The notes: generated by a model not told the origin, from the letters alone. A stretch of 64,000 nucleotides of DNA from Ottowia sp. SB7-C50 (GCF_033110285.1 NZ_CP136995.1:2418001-2482000), one strand, 5' to 3'; counted from the first letter of the stretch, positions 1 through 9,886 are shown. Translations and numbers: made by a program.

Positions 1-1
1 T

Positions 2-1045
2 GAGGCCCTGCGGCAACAGCTGGCGGCCATTCCCGGCATCGCCGACCTGCAGATCGAAAAGCAGGTGCTCGCGCCGCAGATCAAGGTGCATATCGACTAC
101 GCCGCCGCCGCGCAGTATGGCGTGCCGGCACCGCAGGTACTGACCACGCTGCAATCGTTGGTCGAGGGCGAGAAGATCACGCAGATCGTCGAGGGCGGTC
201 GGCGCTTTGCGCTGGTGGTGAAGCTACCCGAGACCGCGCGGTCAATTGATGGGCTGAACCAGATCCTGATCGAGACGCCGACGGGACGCATACCCCTGTC
301 AAAGATCGCGACGATCGAGGACGGCGACGGCCCCAACCAGATCAGCCGCGACGATGGCAAGCGCCGCATCGTGCTGTCGGCCAATGCGTCAGGCCGTGCG
401 CTGTCGGAGATCGTGGCGGACATTCGCAAGGTCGTGGCTGAAACCAAGTTGCCCGAGGGGTACTTCATCACGCTGGGCGGACAGTTCCAGGCGCAGGAGG
501 AGGCCTCGCGCCTCGTCGGCCTGCTGTCCATCGTGTCGCTGGTGCTGATGTTCGTGGTGCTGTACAGCCGCTACAAGTCGAGCACGCTTTCGGCACTGAT
601 CATGGTCAACATCCCGCTGGCATTGGTCGGCGCGGTGATCGGGTTGTGGCTGTCGGGCCAGCCCCTGTCGGTGGCCGCGCTCGTCGGCTTCATCACGCTG
701 GCCGGCATCTCGGTGCGCAACGGCATCCTGAAGGTCAGTCACTACATCAACCTGATGCGCTTCGAGGGCGAGAGCTTCGACAAGAAGATGATCGTGCGCG
801 GCTCGCTCGAACGGTTGAGCCCGGTGCTGATGACTGCGCTGGTCACGGCTTTCGCGCTGGCGCCGCTGCTGTTCGAGGCCGAGCAGCCTGGTACCGAGGT
901 GCTGCATCCGGTAGCCGTGGTCATCTTCTCCGGCCTGATCAGCTCGACGCTGCTCGACACCTTCCTCACACCCGTCTTGTTCTGGCTATTCGGCCGCAAG
1001 GATGCAGAGCGGCTGGAAAACGACAAGGATGCCGAGGCGCTGTGA
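2..1045 (+). CDS. CusA/CzcA-family heavy-metal RND efflux permease, 3' part
   Basis: The open frame enters from the window edge, so about 347 C-terminal residues of a family usually near 1040 aa are present. It is an inner-membrane proton-driven pump subunit that exports metal cations through a tripartite complex. Visible are part of the second periplasmic domain and the terminal membrane helices (about residues 165-335), including GLWLSGQPLSVAALVGFITL and the conserved LERLSPVLMTALVT stretch. The charged tail ends in KDAEAL. It is followed after 44 nt by a small secreted protein, probably in the same operon. Whether the substrate is Cu/Ag or Co/Zn/Cd cannot be decided from this part. Confidence 0.9.
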   Translation, partial: EALRQQLAAIPGIADLQIEKQVLAPQIKVHIDYAAAAQYGVPAPQVLTTLQSLVEGEKITQIVEGGRRFALVVKLPETARSIDGLNQILIETPTGRIPLSKIATIEDGDGPNQISRDDGKRRIVLSANASGRALSEIVADIRKVVAETKLPEGYFITLGGQFQAQEEASRLVGLLSIVSLVLMFVVLYSRYKSSTLSALIMVNIPLALVGAVIGLWLSGQPLSVAALVGFITLAGISVRNGILKVSHYINLMRFEGESFDKKMIVRGSLERLSPVLMTALVTAFALAPLLFEAEQPGTEVLHPVAVVIFSGLISSTLLDTFLTPVLFWLFGRKDAERLENDKDAEAL

Positions 1046-1089
1046 CACCCAAACCATCCAATTTTCTTCACTTGCCCGAAAGGAAACCC

Positions 1090-1476
1090 ATGAAAACGCA
1101 TGCCACCATCGCTGCCATCAGCCTAACCTTCGCCAGCGCGGCCTTCGCCGCTGGCGGCAAGCATGACCACGCCCACGAGCACCAGCCGATGCACGGCGGC
1201 GTCGTGGTCGAGGTCAGGGACATGGACTACGAACTCGTCGCCAAGCCCGAAGCGATCCAGCTCCATGTGCGCGACCACGGCAAGCCTGCCGATGTCTCGA
1301 AGGCCAGCGCGAAAGTCACACTGTTGACCGGCGCCGAAAAGCAGGAGGTCGAGCTCCAACCGGCTGGCGATAGGCTGCAGGCCACCGGCAGCTTCAAGGT
1401 GGGCCCTGGCACCAAGGCCGTGGCGGTCGTCACGGTCAATGGCAAGGCGGCGACCGCCCGCTTCACGCTGAAGTGA
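1090..1476 (+). CDS. Small periplasmic protein next to the metal efflux pump
   Basis: It encodes 128 aa, with an AGGAAA ribosome site 5 nt before the ATG. A signal peptide (MKTHATIAAISLTFASAAFA) is followed by a His-rich stretch with HDHAHEHQPMHGG, a likely metal-binding segment at about residues 25-38. The rest resembles a small beta-sandwich with alternating hydrophobic residues. Proteins of this kind are often encoded beside CusA/CzcA pumps; a periplasmic metal-binding role is inferred from context and histidines only. No named family was recognised with certainty. Confidence 0.75.
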   Translation: MKTHATIAAISLTFASAAFAAGGKHDHAHEHQPMHGGVVVEVRDMDYELVAKPEAIQLHVRDHGKPADVSKASAKVTLLTGAEKQEVELQPAGDRLQATGSFKVGPGTKAVAVVTVNGKAATARFTLK

Positions 1477-1824
1477 AACACCCCCCTGAGTCGCTTCGCA
1501 CCATCCCCCCTCTCCTGCGTGAGGGGGGACAACGCCGGTGGCCGGCGCAGATCCGGCCACGGCGTTCGCTGACTTGGCCGGCTCCGCGGCCTGCGGACTC
1601 CTCTTATGTTTCATGCCCTGCGGGTGGCGCGCAGCGCCATGGAAAACTGAAATGAGTGTAGTGGCTCTGCCAAGTCTCGTCTCCGGCTGGTAGTGCGCGC
1701 TCCGCGACTGGCCAGATCACGGCTCGGCTGACGGTGCTGTCGCGCTTTTGCTGCCTTCAGCGCCATGTGTGACGGCGCGTTGCAGAAAAGCAGCGCGCCG
1801 TACACAAACTATGGAGTAGATGTC
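1477..1824. other. Intergenic region with a GC-rich repeat before the LysR gene
   Basis: This 348-nt gap has no convincing gene. Its first half (about 1480-1620) belongs to a repeat family seen again near 20540-20650 and 47685-47800. Shared blocks are a CCCCCTGAG-like start, a GGGGGACAACGC-type core and GGCCACGGCGTTCGC. The second half should carry the promoter of the LysR gene; no strong -35/-10 pair stands out. Confidence 0.5.
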
Positions 1825-2725
1825 ATGGAATTACGACATCTGCGCTACTTCCTAGCCGTGGCAGAAGAACTCCATTTCGCGCGCGCGGCTGAGCGGTTGC
1901 ACATCGAGCAATCGCCGCTGTCGCGAGCCATCAAGGAACTGGAGGTGGAATTGGGCGCACAACTGTTCGTGCGCACCAGCCGAAGCACGCGGCTGACGCT
2001 GGCGGGAAAGCTGCTGATGGAGAGCGCGCCCCGCGTGTTCCTGGCGCTGGAGCAGGCGCGCGAGAGCGTGAAGGCTGGGGCCAATGGCTTTCACGGCCAG
2101 TTGCGCATCGCCCTGTCCGATGGCATCACACCTTCACGCCTGCCGGCGCTGCTGGCGCGCTGCCGCGAGGAAGACCCGGAGACCGAGGTTCGCCTGTTCG
2201 AGGTGCCGCTGGCCCAGCAACTCAATGGCTTGCGCGATGACCTGTATGACGCGGGCTTTTCGATGGCAGATGAAGTGGGCGACGGCATCATCGTCGAGCC
2301 AGCCTGGGAAGACGAGTTGATGGTGGCGGTGCCCGCGCGCCACCCTCTGCTGGCCTACAAGCGGGTGCCGCCGGAAGAGGTGCTGCGCCACCCGTTGGTG
2401 CTGGGCGACCCGGCGATCTGCGAGGGCCATGCCCGGCAGATCGATCGCATCCTGCGCAAGCAGGACAGAGAGCCCTTGATCGTGCAGTACGTTGCCACGT
2501 TCGACGTGATGATGACCTTTGTTTCGGCCGGCCTGGCTCTGGGGCTGGCCGGTGCAGCGCACATCGGCTCCAGCCGTGAACCGGGGGGTGTTGGGCCGAC
2601 CGCTGGCGGGGAAGCCACCCCTGCTGACCACCTATCTGCTGCGCCGCGACGCCGAGCCCTCGCAGCCGCTGGCCCGCTTCATCGAGCGGGTGGAGGCCCT
2701 GGGGCCGGAGTTACCTGGCCGTTAG
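1825..2725 (+). CDS. LysR-family transcriptional regulator with an apparent +1 frameshift
   Basis: The N-terminal winged HTH starts MELRHLRYFLAVAEELHFAR, followed by QSPLSRAIKELE, which is textbook LysR. A substrate-binding domain (about residues 90-295) follows. The frame breaks at a run of six G at 2583-2588. Removing one G restores an uninterrupted C-terminus that ends GPELPGR at 2725, giving about 299 aa, normal for the family. Without that correction the frame runs on wrongly into the next lipoprotein gene. LysR genes are often found beside the EexN-traG end of this ICE type, so it may control transfer or the metal cargo. The break is more likely a homopolymer error than a real mutation. 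Confidence 0.8.
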
Positions 2726-2763
2726 CTCACGCCTTGATGCTTCACACCTTGGAGGAACCCGTC

Positions 2764-3036
2764 ATGAACCTGCTCAGGATCACCGCATCGCTTTCGCTGA
2801 CGGTACTGTTGGCTGCTTGTAGCCGGTCGGAGGCGCCCAAGCCCGCCGACCTCCCGAGCGTAGAGGAGCTGGCCACCGACCCCGTGCGCCTGAAGGAACT
2901 GCGCAAGCAGTGCAAAACGGATCGCCCGACGATGGGCGACGTGCTGTGCAACCGCGTTGGCGAGGCCACGAACCAACGCTTCTTCGGCGATGGCAAAGTG
3001 CCCTATACGCCGCCGAAGGAGCCACCCAAGTTCTAA
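2764..3036 (+). CDS. EexN-family entry-exclusion lipoprotein
   Basis: It encodes 90 aa, with a GGAGG ribosome site just before the ATG. The signal sequence ends in the lipobox LLAAC (Cys19 lipidated). The mature part contains ELATDPVRLKELRKQC and ends in a proline-rich tail, the pattern of EexN lipoproteins that block redundant conjugation into a cell already holding the element. A second lipoprotein with the same DPVRLKxLRxQC core lies at 10639. Position directly before traG fits transfer-linked function. Annotation is by motif and context. Confidence 0.75.
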   Translation: MNLLRITASLSLTVLLAACSRSEAPKPADLPSVEELATDPVRLKELRKQCKTDRPTMGDVLCNRVGEATNQRFFGDGKVPYTPPKEPPKF

Positions 3037-3243
3037 TCGTCGGCTGGCCGCAACGCGGCCTGCATTTCTTTCTTGATGCGCCGCAGTGCGTTTGTGCACG
3101 CGGTGTTTTGACACTATTCGTTCCTGCCTGAAACGATGCTTTTTGCGTCTTCGACCTGTTGACAACGGTCTTTGACCGGCATGCCCGGCGGCACTGATCC
3201 TGATGCCTGCGGCACCTCGCTGTGCCGCGATCGGAGGCGGGCA

Positions 3244-5244
3244 ATGCAAGGGACGAACGTGCTGTTCGGTCAGATCGCCGTGGTATTCGGCATCGTGATA
3301 GCCGGCGTGTGGGGCGCCACGCAATGGACAGCAGCGGCCCTTGGCTATCAAGTACGCCTTGGCTCGCCCTGGTTCGACTTTCTTGGCACGCCGATCTACC
3401 ACCCGTGGAAACTGTTTGAGTGGTGGTTCGTTTTCGATGCCTATGCGCCGCGCGTGTTCGACACCGGCGGCGCCATCGCGGGCGGCAGCGGCCTGCTGGC
3501 GCTGGTGGTCGCCATCGGCATGTCGATCTGGCGCTCGCGGCAATCGCGCTTGGTCACGACCTACGGCTCGGCCCGCTGGGCGAATGCGGAGGACATTCGC
3601 AAGGCCGGCCTCACGCAGTCGACCGGCGTGTTCCTCGGCCAGCACGATCGCCAGTACCTGCGCCACGAAGGCCCGGAACACGTCCTGACCTTCGCGCCCA
3701 CGCGCTCGGGCAAGGGCGTCGGCCTCGTAGTGCCGACCTTGTTGAGCTGGCCCGAATCCGCCGTCATCCACGACATCAAAGGGGAGAACTGGAGCATCAC
3801 CGCCGGCTGGCGTAGCCGTTTCAGCCACTGCCTGTTGTTCAACCCCACGGATAGCCGGTCGGCCGCGTACAACCCGCTGCTGGAAGTGCGGCGCGGCGCG
3901 CATGAAGTGCGCGACGTGCAGAACATCGCCGACATCCTGGTCGATCCCGAGGGCGCGCTGGAGAAACGCAACCACTGGGAGAAGACCTCGCACGCGCTGC
4001 TGGTCGGCGCCATCCTGCATGTACTTTACGCAGGTGAGGACAAGACGCTACGCGGCGTTGCCAACTTCCTGTCCGATCCGGCCAGCCCCTTCGAGCTGAC
4101 CCTGCACCGCATGATGACAACGCCCCACCTGGGCGATGGCCCGCATCCGGTGGTGGCCTCGGCGGCGCGCGAAGTGCTCAACAAGAGCGACAACGAACGC
4201 TCGGGCGTCCTGTCCACGGCCATGTCGTTCCTCGGCCTGTACCGCGATCCCACGGTGGCCGAAGTCACCTCGCGCTGCGACTGGCGCATCGCTGACCTGA
4301 TTGCAGCCGAGCATCCGGTGTCGCTGTACCTCGTGGTGCCGCCATCGGACATCAGCCGCACGAAGCCGCTGATCCGGTTGATCCTCAACCAGGTCGGTCG
4401 GCGATTGACCGAATCGCTCGACGGCAGCGATGGCATCCAGCGCCGCCACAAGCTGCTGCTGATGCTCGATGAGTTCCCGGCGCTGGGCCGTCTGGACTTC
4501 TTCGAGACGGCGCTGGCCTTCATGGCGGGCTACGGCATCCGCAGCTTCCTCATCGCGCAGTCGCTCAACCAGATCGACAAAGCCTATGGCCAAAACCACT
4601 CGATCCTGGACAACTGCCATGTGCGCGTGACGTTCGCCACGAACGACGAGCGCACCGCCAAGCGCATCTCCGAGACGCTAGGCACGGCCACCGAACTGCG
4701 CGCCCAGCGCAACTATGCCGGCCACCGGCTGGCCCCATGGCTGGGGCACCTGATGGTGTCGCGCCAAGAAACGGCCCGCCCGCTGCTGACGCCGGGCGAA
4801 GTCATGCAGCTTCCGCCCGACGAGGCCGTGGTGATGGTGTCCAGCGTGGCACCGATCAAAGCCAAGAAGCTGCGCTACTACGCGGACAGCAATTTCAAGC
4901 GCCGCGTGCTGCGGCCGCCTGCGCTTGCGGATGGGCAGTACGCCGACGCGCCGCCGTCGCGGCCCGACGACTGGAGCGAGCTGGCGATTCCTGCCGTACC
5001 CGCTGCACCTGCCACGGCATCCGCCGATGGCCTGGGGTCCACCGATGACGGTGGCCCGCGCCGTCAGCCCGAACTCACCGAAACCGTCACCTACGACCCC
5101 GAGTTGGCCGCGCCCGCGGCCGACCTGGCGCTGCTCGATGACGACGAGGACCTGCCGCTTCCCCTTCTTCGTCAGCTCGATCCGGCCATGCAGCGAACGG
5201 CCCGGCTGGCATCCCTCGACCCCAACGACGGAATCGAGCTATGA
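3244..5244 (+). CDS. traG: TraG/VirD4-type conjugative coupling protein
   Basis: This 666-aa protein is the inner-membrane ATPase that links the relaxosome to the type IV secretion channel. Two N-terminal membrane segments (about residues 5-25 and 78-96) precede the nucleotide-binding domain. Walker A is APTRSGKGVG at 151-160 and Walker B is LLLMLDEFPALG near 404. The start is the ATG in GGCAATGCAAGG with GGAGGCGGG upstream; an in-frame upstream extension has no coding look. The acidic C-terminal tail (DDDEDLPL) is typical. The stop overlaps the next gene by ATGA, the first of many translationally coupled junctions here. Confidence 0.95.
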   Translation: MQGTNVLFGQIAVVFGIVIAGVWGATQWTAAALGYQVRLGSPWFDFLGTPIYHPWKLFEWWFVFDAYAPRVFDTGGAIAGGSGLLALVVAIGMSIWRSRQSRLVTTYGSARWANAEDIRKAGLTQSTGVFLGQHDRQYLRHEGPEHVLTFAPTRSGKGVGLVVPTLLSWPESAVIHDIKGENWSITAGWRSRFSHCLLFNPTDSRSAAYNPLLEVRRGAHEVRDVQNIADILVDPEGALEKRNHWEKTSHALLVGAILHVLYAGEDKTLRGVANFLSDPASPFELTLHRMMTTPHLGDGPHPVVASAAREVLNKSDNERSGVLSTAMSFLGLYRDPTVAEVTSRCDWRIADLIAAEHPVSLYLVVPPSDISRTKPLIRLILNQVGRRLTESLDGSDGIQRRHKLLLMLDEFPALGRLDFFETALAFMAGYGIRSFLIAQSLNQIDKAYGQNHSILDNCHVRVTFATNDERTAKRISETLGTATELRAQRNYAGHRLAPWLGHLMVSRQETARPLLTPGEVMQLPPDEAVVMVSSVAPIKAKKLRYYADSNFKRRVLRPPALADGQYADAPPSRPDDWSELAIPAVPAAPATASADGLGSTDDGGPRRQPELTETVTYDPELAAPAADLALLDDDEDLPLPLLRQLDPAMQRTARLASLDPNDGIEL

Positions 5245-5705
5245 GCCAACACCGCCTGAATCTCTTTATCCAGCCGGAGCACGCAAAGCGCTTGGACGAG
5301 CTGGCCGCCAAGAAAGGCGTGTCCAAGTCGTCCATCGTCGCGGCGGCGCTCGCATCGTGGCTGTCGCCCGATGCCGCCGACCAGCGCGAGGCGGCCATCG
5401 CCAAGCGGTTGGATCGCCTATCGCGCCAAGCCGAGCGTCTGGAGCGCGACCAGAACATCCAGATCGAAACGCTGGCGCTGTTCATTCGCTACTTCCTGAC
5501 CGTCAGCACGCCGGTTCCCGAAGCGCATCAGGAGGCGGCCCGCGCGCATGGCAAGGCGCGGTTCGAGCAGTTCGTCGAACAGTTGGGCCGCCACCTTATG
5601 CGCGGGCGCAGTTTGGTGCGTGACGTGGTGGAGGAACTGCACCCCGACCCGATGCGGATGGATGACGCGGCGGCAGTTGCCGAAGCGCGGGAGCGTGCCT
5701 CATGA
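5241..5705 (+). CDS. Ribbon-helix-helix (CopG-like) protein of the transfer operon
   Basis: It encodes 154 aa. The N-terminal 45 residues, RLNLFIQPEHAKRLDELA then GVSKSSIVAAAL, form an RHH DNA-binding motif. A long helical region (about 50-110) with heptad-like spacing follows. It overlaps both traG and trbB by 4 nt. In Tn4371-type ICEs a CopG-like gene is regularly found between traG and trbB. It probably autoregulates the operon or acts in DNA processing; no target site was identified. Confidence 0.8.
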   Translation: MSQHRLNLFIQPEHAKRLDELAAKKGVSKSSIVAAALASWLSPDAADQREAAIAKRLDRLSRQAERLERDQNIQIETLALFIRYFLTVSTPVPEAHQEAARAHGKARFEQFVEQLGRHLMRGRSLVRDVVEELHPDPMRMDDAAAVAEARERAS

Positions 5706-6766
5706 GCGCCCGCATCTCCACTGAAGGGCAGTCCATGACCGCCACGTCGCTCGACCGGCGCATTCAGATGCTGCGCACGGCAATGGGGCCGCTGATCTCT
5801 GCCGCGCTGGAGGACCCGGACGTGGTGGAAGTGATGCTGAATCCCGACCGGACGCTATGGGTAGATCGGTTGTCCTCGGGCCGCGCGCCGATGGGCGTGG
5901 AGCTGTCCGAAGCGGACGGCGAACGCATCATCCGGCTGGTCGCGGCCCACGTCGGAGCGGAAGTCCATCGCGGCCAGCCGCTCTTATCCGCCGAGCTGCC
6001 CGAAACCGGGGAGCGCTTCGAGGGCATCTTGCCGCCGGCCGCCCCGGGGCCGGCCTTCGCCTTGCGCAAGCGCGCCATCGGCGTGATCCCTCTGGAGCGG
6101 TACGTCGTCGACAGAATGATGACCAGCGCCCAGGCGGGCTTTCTGGTTCGGGCCGTGCGCGAGCGGCAGAACGTCCTGATCGCCGGTGCCACCAGCAGCG
6201 GCAAGACTACGCTTGCCAACGCGCTGCTGGCCGAGATTGCCGCCACGGGCGATCGCGTGCTGGTGCTCGAAGACACGGTGGAGCTGCAATGCGCGGCCCG
6301 TGACCACGTGCCGCTGCGCACGCGCGCGGGCGTGGTGTCCATGACCGAGCTGGTGCGCTCGTCGATGCGCCTGCGCCCGGATCGCGTCGTCGTCGGCGAG
6401 GTGCGCGGTGCCGAGGCGCTGGATCTCATCAAGGTGTGGGGCACGGGCCACCCCGGCGGCATCGCCACGATCCATGCCGGCTCCGCGCTCGGCGCGCTGC
6501 TGCGCCTGGAGCAACTGATTCTCGAAGTGGCGGTGAACCCGCCGCGTGCGCTGATCGCCGAGGCGGTCAACGTGGTGATCCACATCGCCGGGCGCGGGCG
6601 CAAGCGCCGCATCGAGAGCATCGCCCGCGTCGTCGGCTTCGATGGCGTGGGCTACCAACTGGCGGACGCGCTGGAAACGCCGTTTCCCGAGCTGCCGCCA
6701 CTTCCCGATGCCGCACCCGCTGCGGCGACTTCCCCATCCCCTCACTCACTTGGAGAACTGCCATGA
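5702..6766 (+). CDS. trbB: TrbB, VirB11-type traffic ATPase
   Basis: A 354-aa cytoplasmic hexameric ATPase that powers pilus assembly and substrate transfer. An N-terminal domain (about 30-140) precedes the RecA-like core, with Walker A GATSSGKTT near 161-169, an Asp box (VLVLEDTVEL), Walker B (VVVGEVRGAEAL) and the His box GHPGGIATIHAG. All hallmark motifs of VirB11 ATPases are intact. The start overlaps the RHH gene (ATGA) and the end overlaps trbC. An internal ATG at residue 12 is an alternative start. Confidence 0.95.
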   Translation: MSARISTEGQSMTATSLDRRIQMLRTAMGPLISAALEDPDVVEVMLNPDRTLWVDRLSSGRAPMGVELSEADGERIIRLVAAHVGAEVHRGQPLLSAELPETGERFEGILPPAAPGPAFALRKRAIGVIPLERYVVDRMMTSAQAGFLVRAVRERQNVLIAGATSSGKTTLANALLAEIAATGDRVLVLEDTVELQCAARDHVPLRTRAGVVSMTELVRSSMRLRPDRVVVGEVRGAEALDLIKVWGTGHPGGIATIHAGSALGALLRLEQLILEVAVNPPRALIAEAVNVVIHIAGRGRKRRIESIARVVGFDGVGYQLADALETPFPELPPLPDAAPAAATSPSPHSLGELP

Positions 6767-7146
6767 CGCAGATGATCGTTCCTGCTTTCCGTTTTTCTGC
6801 AAATCCGGCTTTGCGTCTTGCGCGGCTGCGCTGCCTGGCCCGCCCTGCGGGGCAAGGGCTGCTGCTGGCCGCGCTGCTGCTGTTCCTGGCCGGAACCGCG
6901 CAGGCCGCCGGTTCCTCGATGCCGTGGGAAGGCCCCTTGCAGTCGATCTTGGAGTCGATTCAAGGGCCGGTGGCGCGCATCGTCGCGGTCATCATCATCA
7001 TCGCCACGGGCCTCGCGCTCGCCTTCGGCGACACGTCCGGCGGATTCCGCAAGCTGATCCAGATCGTCTTCGGTCTGTCCATCGCCTTCGCGGCTTCGAG
7101 CTTCTTCCTGTCGTTCTTCAGCTTCTCCGGCGGGGCCGTCGTATGA
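6763..7146 (+). CDS. trbC: TrbC, conjugative pilin (VirB2-like)
   Basis: It encodes 127 aa. A long basic leader and hydrophobic segment ending TAQAAG (about residue 49) give a signal-peptidase site. The mature part has two hydrophobic helices separated by GDTSGGFRK, the usual VirB2/TrbC pilin layout. In RP4 the mature pilin is cyclised; whether that happens here cannot be judged. Overlaps of 4 nt link it to trbB and trbD. Confidence 0.9.
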   Translation: MTQMIVPAFRFSANPALRLARLRCLARPAGQGLLLAALLLFLAGTAQAAGSSMPWEGPLQSILESIQGPVARIVAVIIIIATGLALAFGDTSGGFRKLIQIVFGLSIAFAASSFFLSFFSFSGGAVV

Positions 7147-7415
7147 GTGCCCCCGACACCTTCGCGGACGGCTTCGAGGTACCGCTGCATCGCTCGCTGA
7201 CCGAGCCGATTCTGCTGGGCGGTGCGCCGCGAACCGTGGCGATCGCCAACGGCACGCTGGCCGCCGCTGTCGGCCTGGGCCTGCAACTGTGGATTCCCGG
7301 CGTGGTGTTCTGGATCGTCGGCCATTCTTTGGCGGTGTGGGGTGCGCGCGTTGATCCGCAGTTCATGCAGGTCTTCGCCCGGCACATCAAGCACCGCCCG
7401 CTGCTGGACGTGTGA
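7143..7415 (+). CDS. trbD: TrbD, VirB3-like membrane protein
   Basis: A 90-aa inner-membrane T4SS component. It begins with the typical amphipathic VPLHRSLTEPILLGGAPR segment. A membrane region (about residues 33-63) and the short C-terminal HIKHRP tail follow. Size and position between trbC and trbE match VirB3 proteins. It is followed by a 15-nt gap with a GGGGAGGA ribosome site for trbE. Confidence 0.9.
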   Translation: MSAPDTFADGFEVPLHRSLTEPILLGGAPRTVAIANGTLAAAVGLGLQLWIPGVVFWIVGHSLAVWGARVDPQFMQVFARHIKHRPLLDV

Positions 7416-7430
7416 GGGGAGGACGCCGCG

Positions 7431-9875
7431 ATGCTGAACCTCGCCGAATATCGCCAGCGCCCGGCCTTGCTTGCCGACTGGCTGCCCTGGGCCGGGCTGG
7501 TCGCACCGGGCGTCGTCTTGAACAAGGATGGCAGTTTCCAGCGCACGGCCCGGTTTCGCGGGCCTGACCTCGACAGCGCGACGCAAGGCGAGCTGATCGC
7601 CACGTCGGCGCGGTTGAACAACGCGCTGCGCCGCATGGGATCGGGCTGGGCGCTGTTCATTGAAGCCGAGCGCCGTCCCGCTGCCGACTATCCGCACTCG
7701 GAGTTTCCAGAGCCGCTGTCGTGGCTCGTGGACGAGGAACGCCGCGCCACCTTCGAGGACTCGGGCAATCACTTCGAGAGTGGCTATCACCTGACGCTGC
7801 TTTACCTGCCGCCGGAAGAATCCCGCGCCCGCGCAGCCAGGATGCTCTACGAGAACACGCCCACGAATGGCGTGGACTGGCGCGAGCGGCTGCAAGCCTT
7901 CGTCGCGGAAACGGATCGCGTCTTTGACCTGCTCGACGGCGTGATGCCGGAAATTGACTGGCTCGATGACGCGCAGACGCTGACCTACCTGCACGCGACC
8001 ATCTCGACGCGGCGCTATCGCGTGGGCGTGCCCGAGGTGCCGTTCCACATCGACGCGCTGCTGACCGACTCCGTGCTGGTCGGTGGCTTGGCACCCATGC
8101 TGGGCGACCAGCACCTGCGCGTGGTGTCGGTGCGGGGCTTCCCGACCTCGACCTGGCCGGGGATTCTGGACGACCTCAACCGCCTCGGATTTGCCTATCG
8201 CTGGTCAACCCGGTTCCTGTGCCTCGACAAATCCGAGGCGGAGAAAGAACTTTCCCGCCTGCGCCGCCAGTGGTTTGCGAAAAGGAAGAACGTCATCGCG
8301 CTGCTGCGCGAAACGATCTTCCAGCAGGAAAGCCCGCTGGTGGACACCGACGCCAACAACAAGGCGGCCGACGCCGACGCTGCCTTGCAGGAGTTGGGCA
8401 GCGACCAAGTCGCCTTCGGCTACTTGACGGCGACCGTCACCGTCTTGGACACGGACGCCGCCGTGGCGGACGAGAAGCTGCGCATGGTGGAGCGTGTCAT
8501 CCAGGGCCGGGGCTTCGTGACCATCCCCGAAACGCTCAACGCCGTGGATGCGTGGCTGTCTTCGATCCCCGGCAACGCCTACGCGAACGTGCGCCAGCCC
8601 ATCGTTTCGACGCTGAACCTGGCGCACATGATGCCGGTGTCGGCGGTGTGGGCCGGGCCAGAGAAGAACGACCACCTCGACGGCCCGCCGCTGATCGTCA
8701 CACGCACCGATGGCGCCACGCCGTTTCGCCTCGTGACGCACATCGGCGACGTGGGCCATACGCTGGTCGCCGGCCCGACCGGCATGGGCAAGTCGGTCTT
8801 GCTCGCCACGCTGGCGATGCAGTTCCGCCGCTATCGCGGCTCGCGCATCTTCGCCTTCGACATGGGCCGCTCCATACGGGCCACCATCCTCGGCCTGGGC
8901 GGCGAGCACTACGACCTGGGCACGGATGGCGAAATCGCCTTCCAGCCGCTCGCGCGCATCGACCGCGAGGGCTACCGCACCTGGGCTGCTGAATGGATCG
9001 AAGGCCGGTTGCTGCACGAAGGCGTGGCGGTCGGCCCCGACGAGAAAGCATCCATCTGGTCGGCGCTGGGCAGTCTCGCCGGTGCGCCGGTGGAGCAGCG
9101 CACGATGACAGGGCTTTCCGTGCTGCTGCAATCGAACACGCTGCGGCAGGCGTTGTCGCCTTATGTCCTCGGTGGTGCCCACGGCAAGCTGCTGGATGCC
9201 GACCATGACCGTCTCGGCATGGCCGACGTGCAGTGCTTCGAGATGGAGGAACTGATGCACAGCAAGGCCGCCGTCATGGCCGTGCTGCATTACCTCTTTG
9301 CGCGTTTCGATGAACGCTTCGACGGGGCGCCCACGCTGCTGATCCTCGATGAAGCGTGGCTGTTCCTGGATGACCCGGTGTTTGCCGCGCGTATCCGGCA
9401 GTGGCTCAAGACGCTCAGGAAGAAGAACGTCAGCGTCATCTTCGCCACGCAGAGCCTAGCCGACATCAAGGATTCGAGCATTGCGCCCGCGATCATCGAA
9501 AGCTGCGCCAGCCGCATCTTCCTGCCCAACCCGCAGGCCACCGAGCCGCAGATTCGCACGATCTACGAGGGCTTCGGGTTGAACTCGCGCCAGATCGAGA
9601 TCGTGGCGACCGCGCAGCCCAAGCGCGACTACTACTACCAGTCCCGCCTCGGCAATCGCCTGTTCGACCTCGACCTGGGGCCGGCCACGCTGGCCTTTGC
9701 GGGCGCTTCCACGCCGCAGGACCAGCGCGACATGGATCGCGTGCTGCTGGATGCCGGCGTAACCGGCTTCGCGGGCGCCTGGCTGCGCCATCGCAGCCTC
9801 GATTGGGCGGCCGACCTGCTGCCCTCACTCCCCGGACTTGCGCCGGGTTCCTCTCGTACCGCTGACCACCCATAG
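7431..9875 (+). CDS. trbE: TrbE, VirB4-type T4SS ATPase
   Basis: 814 aa, the normal length for TrbE/CagE/VirB4 ATPases that energise pilus biogenesis. The N-terminal half is the VirB4 N domain. The C-terminal RecA-like domain has Walker A GPTGMGKS near 449-456 and Walker B LLILDEAWLFL near 636, with the downstream FATQSLADI motif. The start is the ATG after GGGGAGGACGCCGCG. All motifs are intact, so the mating apparatus looks functional. Confidence 0.95.
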   Translation: MLNLAEYRQRPALLADWLPWAGLVAPGVVLNKDGSFQRTARFRGPDLDSATQGELIATSARLNNALRRMGSGWALFIEAERRPAADYPHSEFPEPLSWLVDEERRATFEDSGNHFESGYHLTLLYLPPEESRARAARMLYENTPTNGVDWRERLQAFVAETDRVFDLLDGVMPEIDWLDDAQTLTYLHATISTRRYRVGVPEVPFHIDALLTDSVLVGGLAPMLGDQHLRVVSVRGFPTSTWPGILDDLNRLGFAYRWSTRFLCLDKSEAEKELSRLRRQWFAKRKNVIALLRETIFQQESPLVDTDANNKAADADAALQELGSDQVAFGYLTATVTVLDTDAAVADEKLRMVERVIQGRGFVTIPETLNAVDAWLSSIPGNAYANVRQPIVSTLNLAHMMPVSAVWAGPEKNDHLDGPPLIVTRTDGATPFRLVTHIGDVGHTLVAGPTGMGKSVLLATLAMQFRRYRGSRIFAFDMGRSIRATILGLGGEHYDLGTDGEIAFQPLARIDREGYRTWAAEWIEGRLLHEGVAVGPDEKASIWSALGSLAGAPVEQRTMTGLSVLLQSNTLRQALSPYVLGGAHGKLLDADHDRLGMADVQCFEMEELMHSKAAVMAVLHYLFARFDERFDGAPTLLILDEAWLFLDDPVFAARIRQWLKTLRKKNVSVIFATQSLADIKDSSIAPAIIESCASRIFLPNPQATEPQIRTIYEGFGLNSRQIEIVATAQPKRDYYYQSRLGNRLFDLDLGPATLAFAGASTPQDQRDMDRVLLDAGVTGFAGAWLRHRSLDWAADLLPSLPGLAPGSSRTADHP

Positions 9876-9886
9876 GAGAACCAGCC

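Noticed and set aside
1765..3036. A 423-aa LysR-lipoprotein fusion
   Set aside because: Caused by the extra G at 2583-2588. The true LysR C-terminus continues in the next frame to 2725, and the lipoprotein has its own ribosome site and signal peptide.
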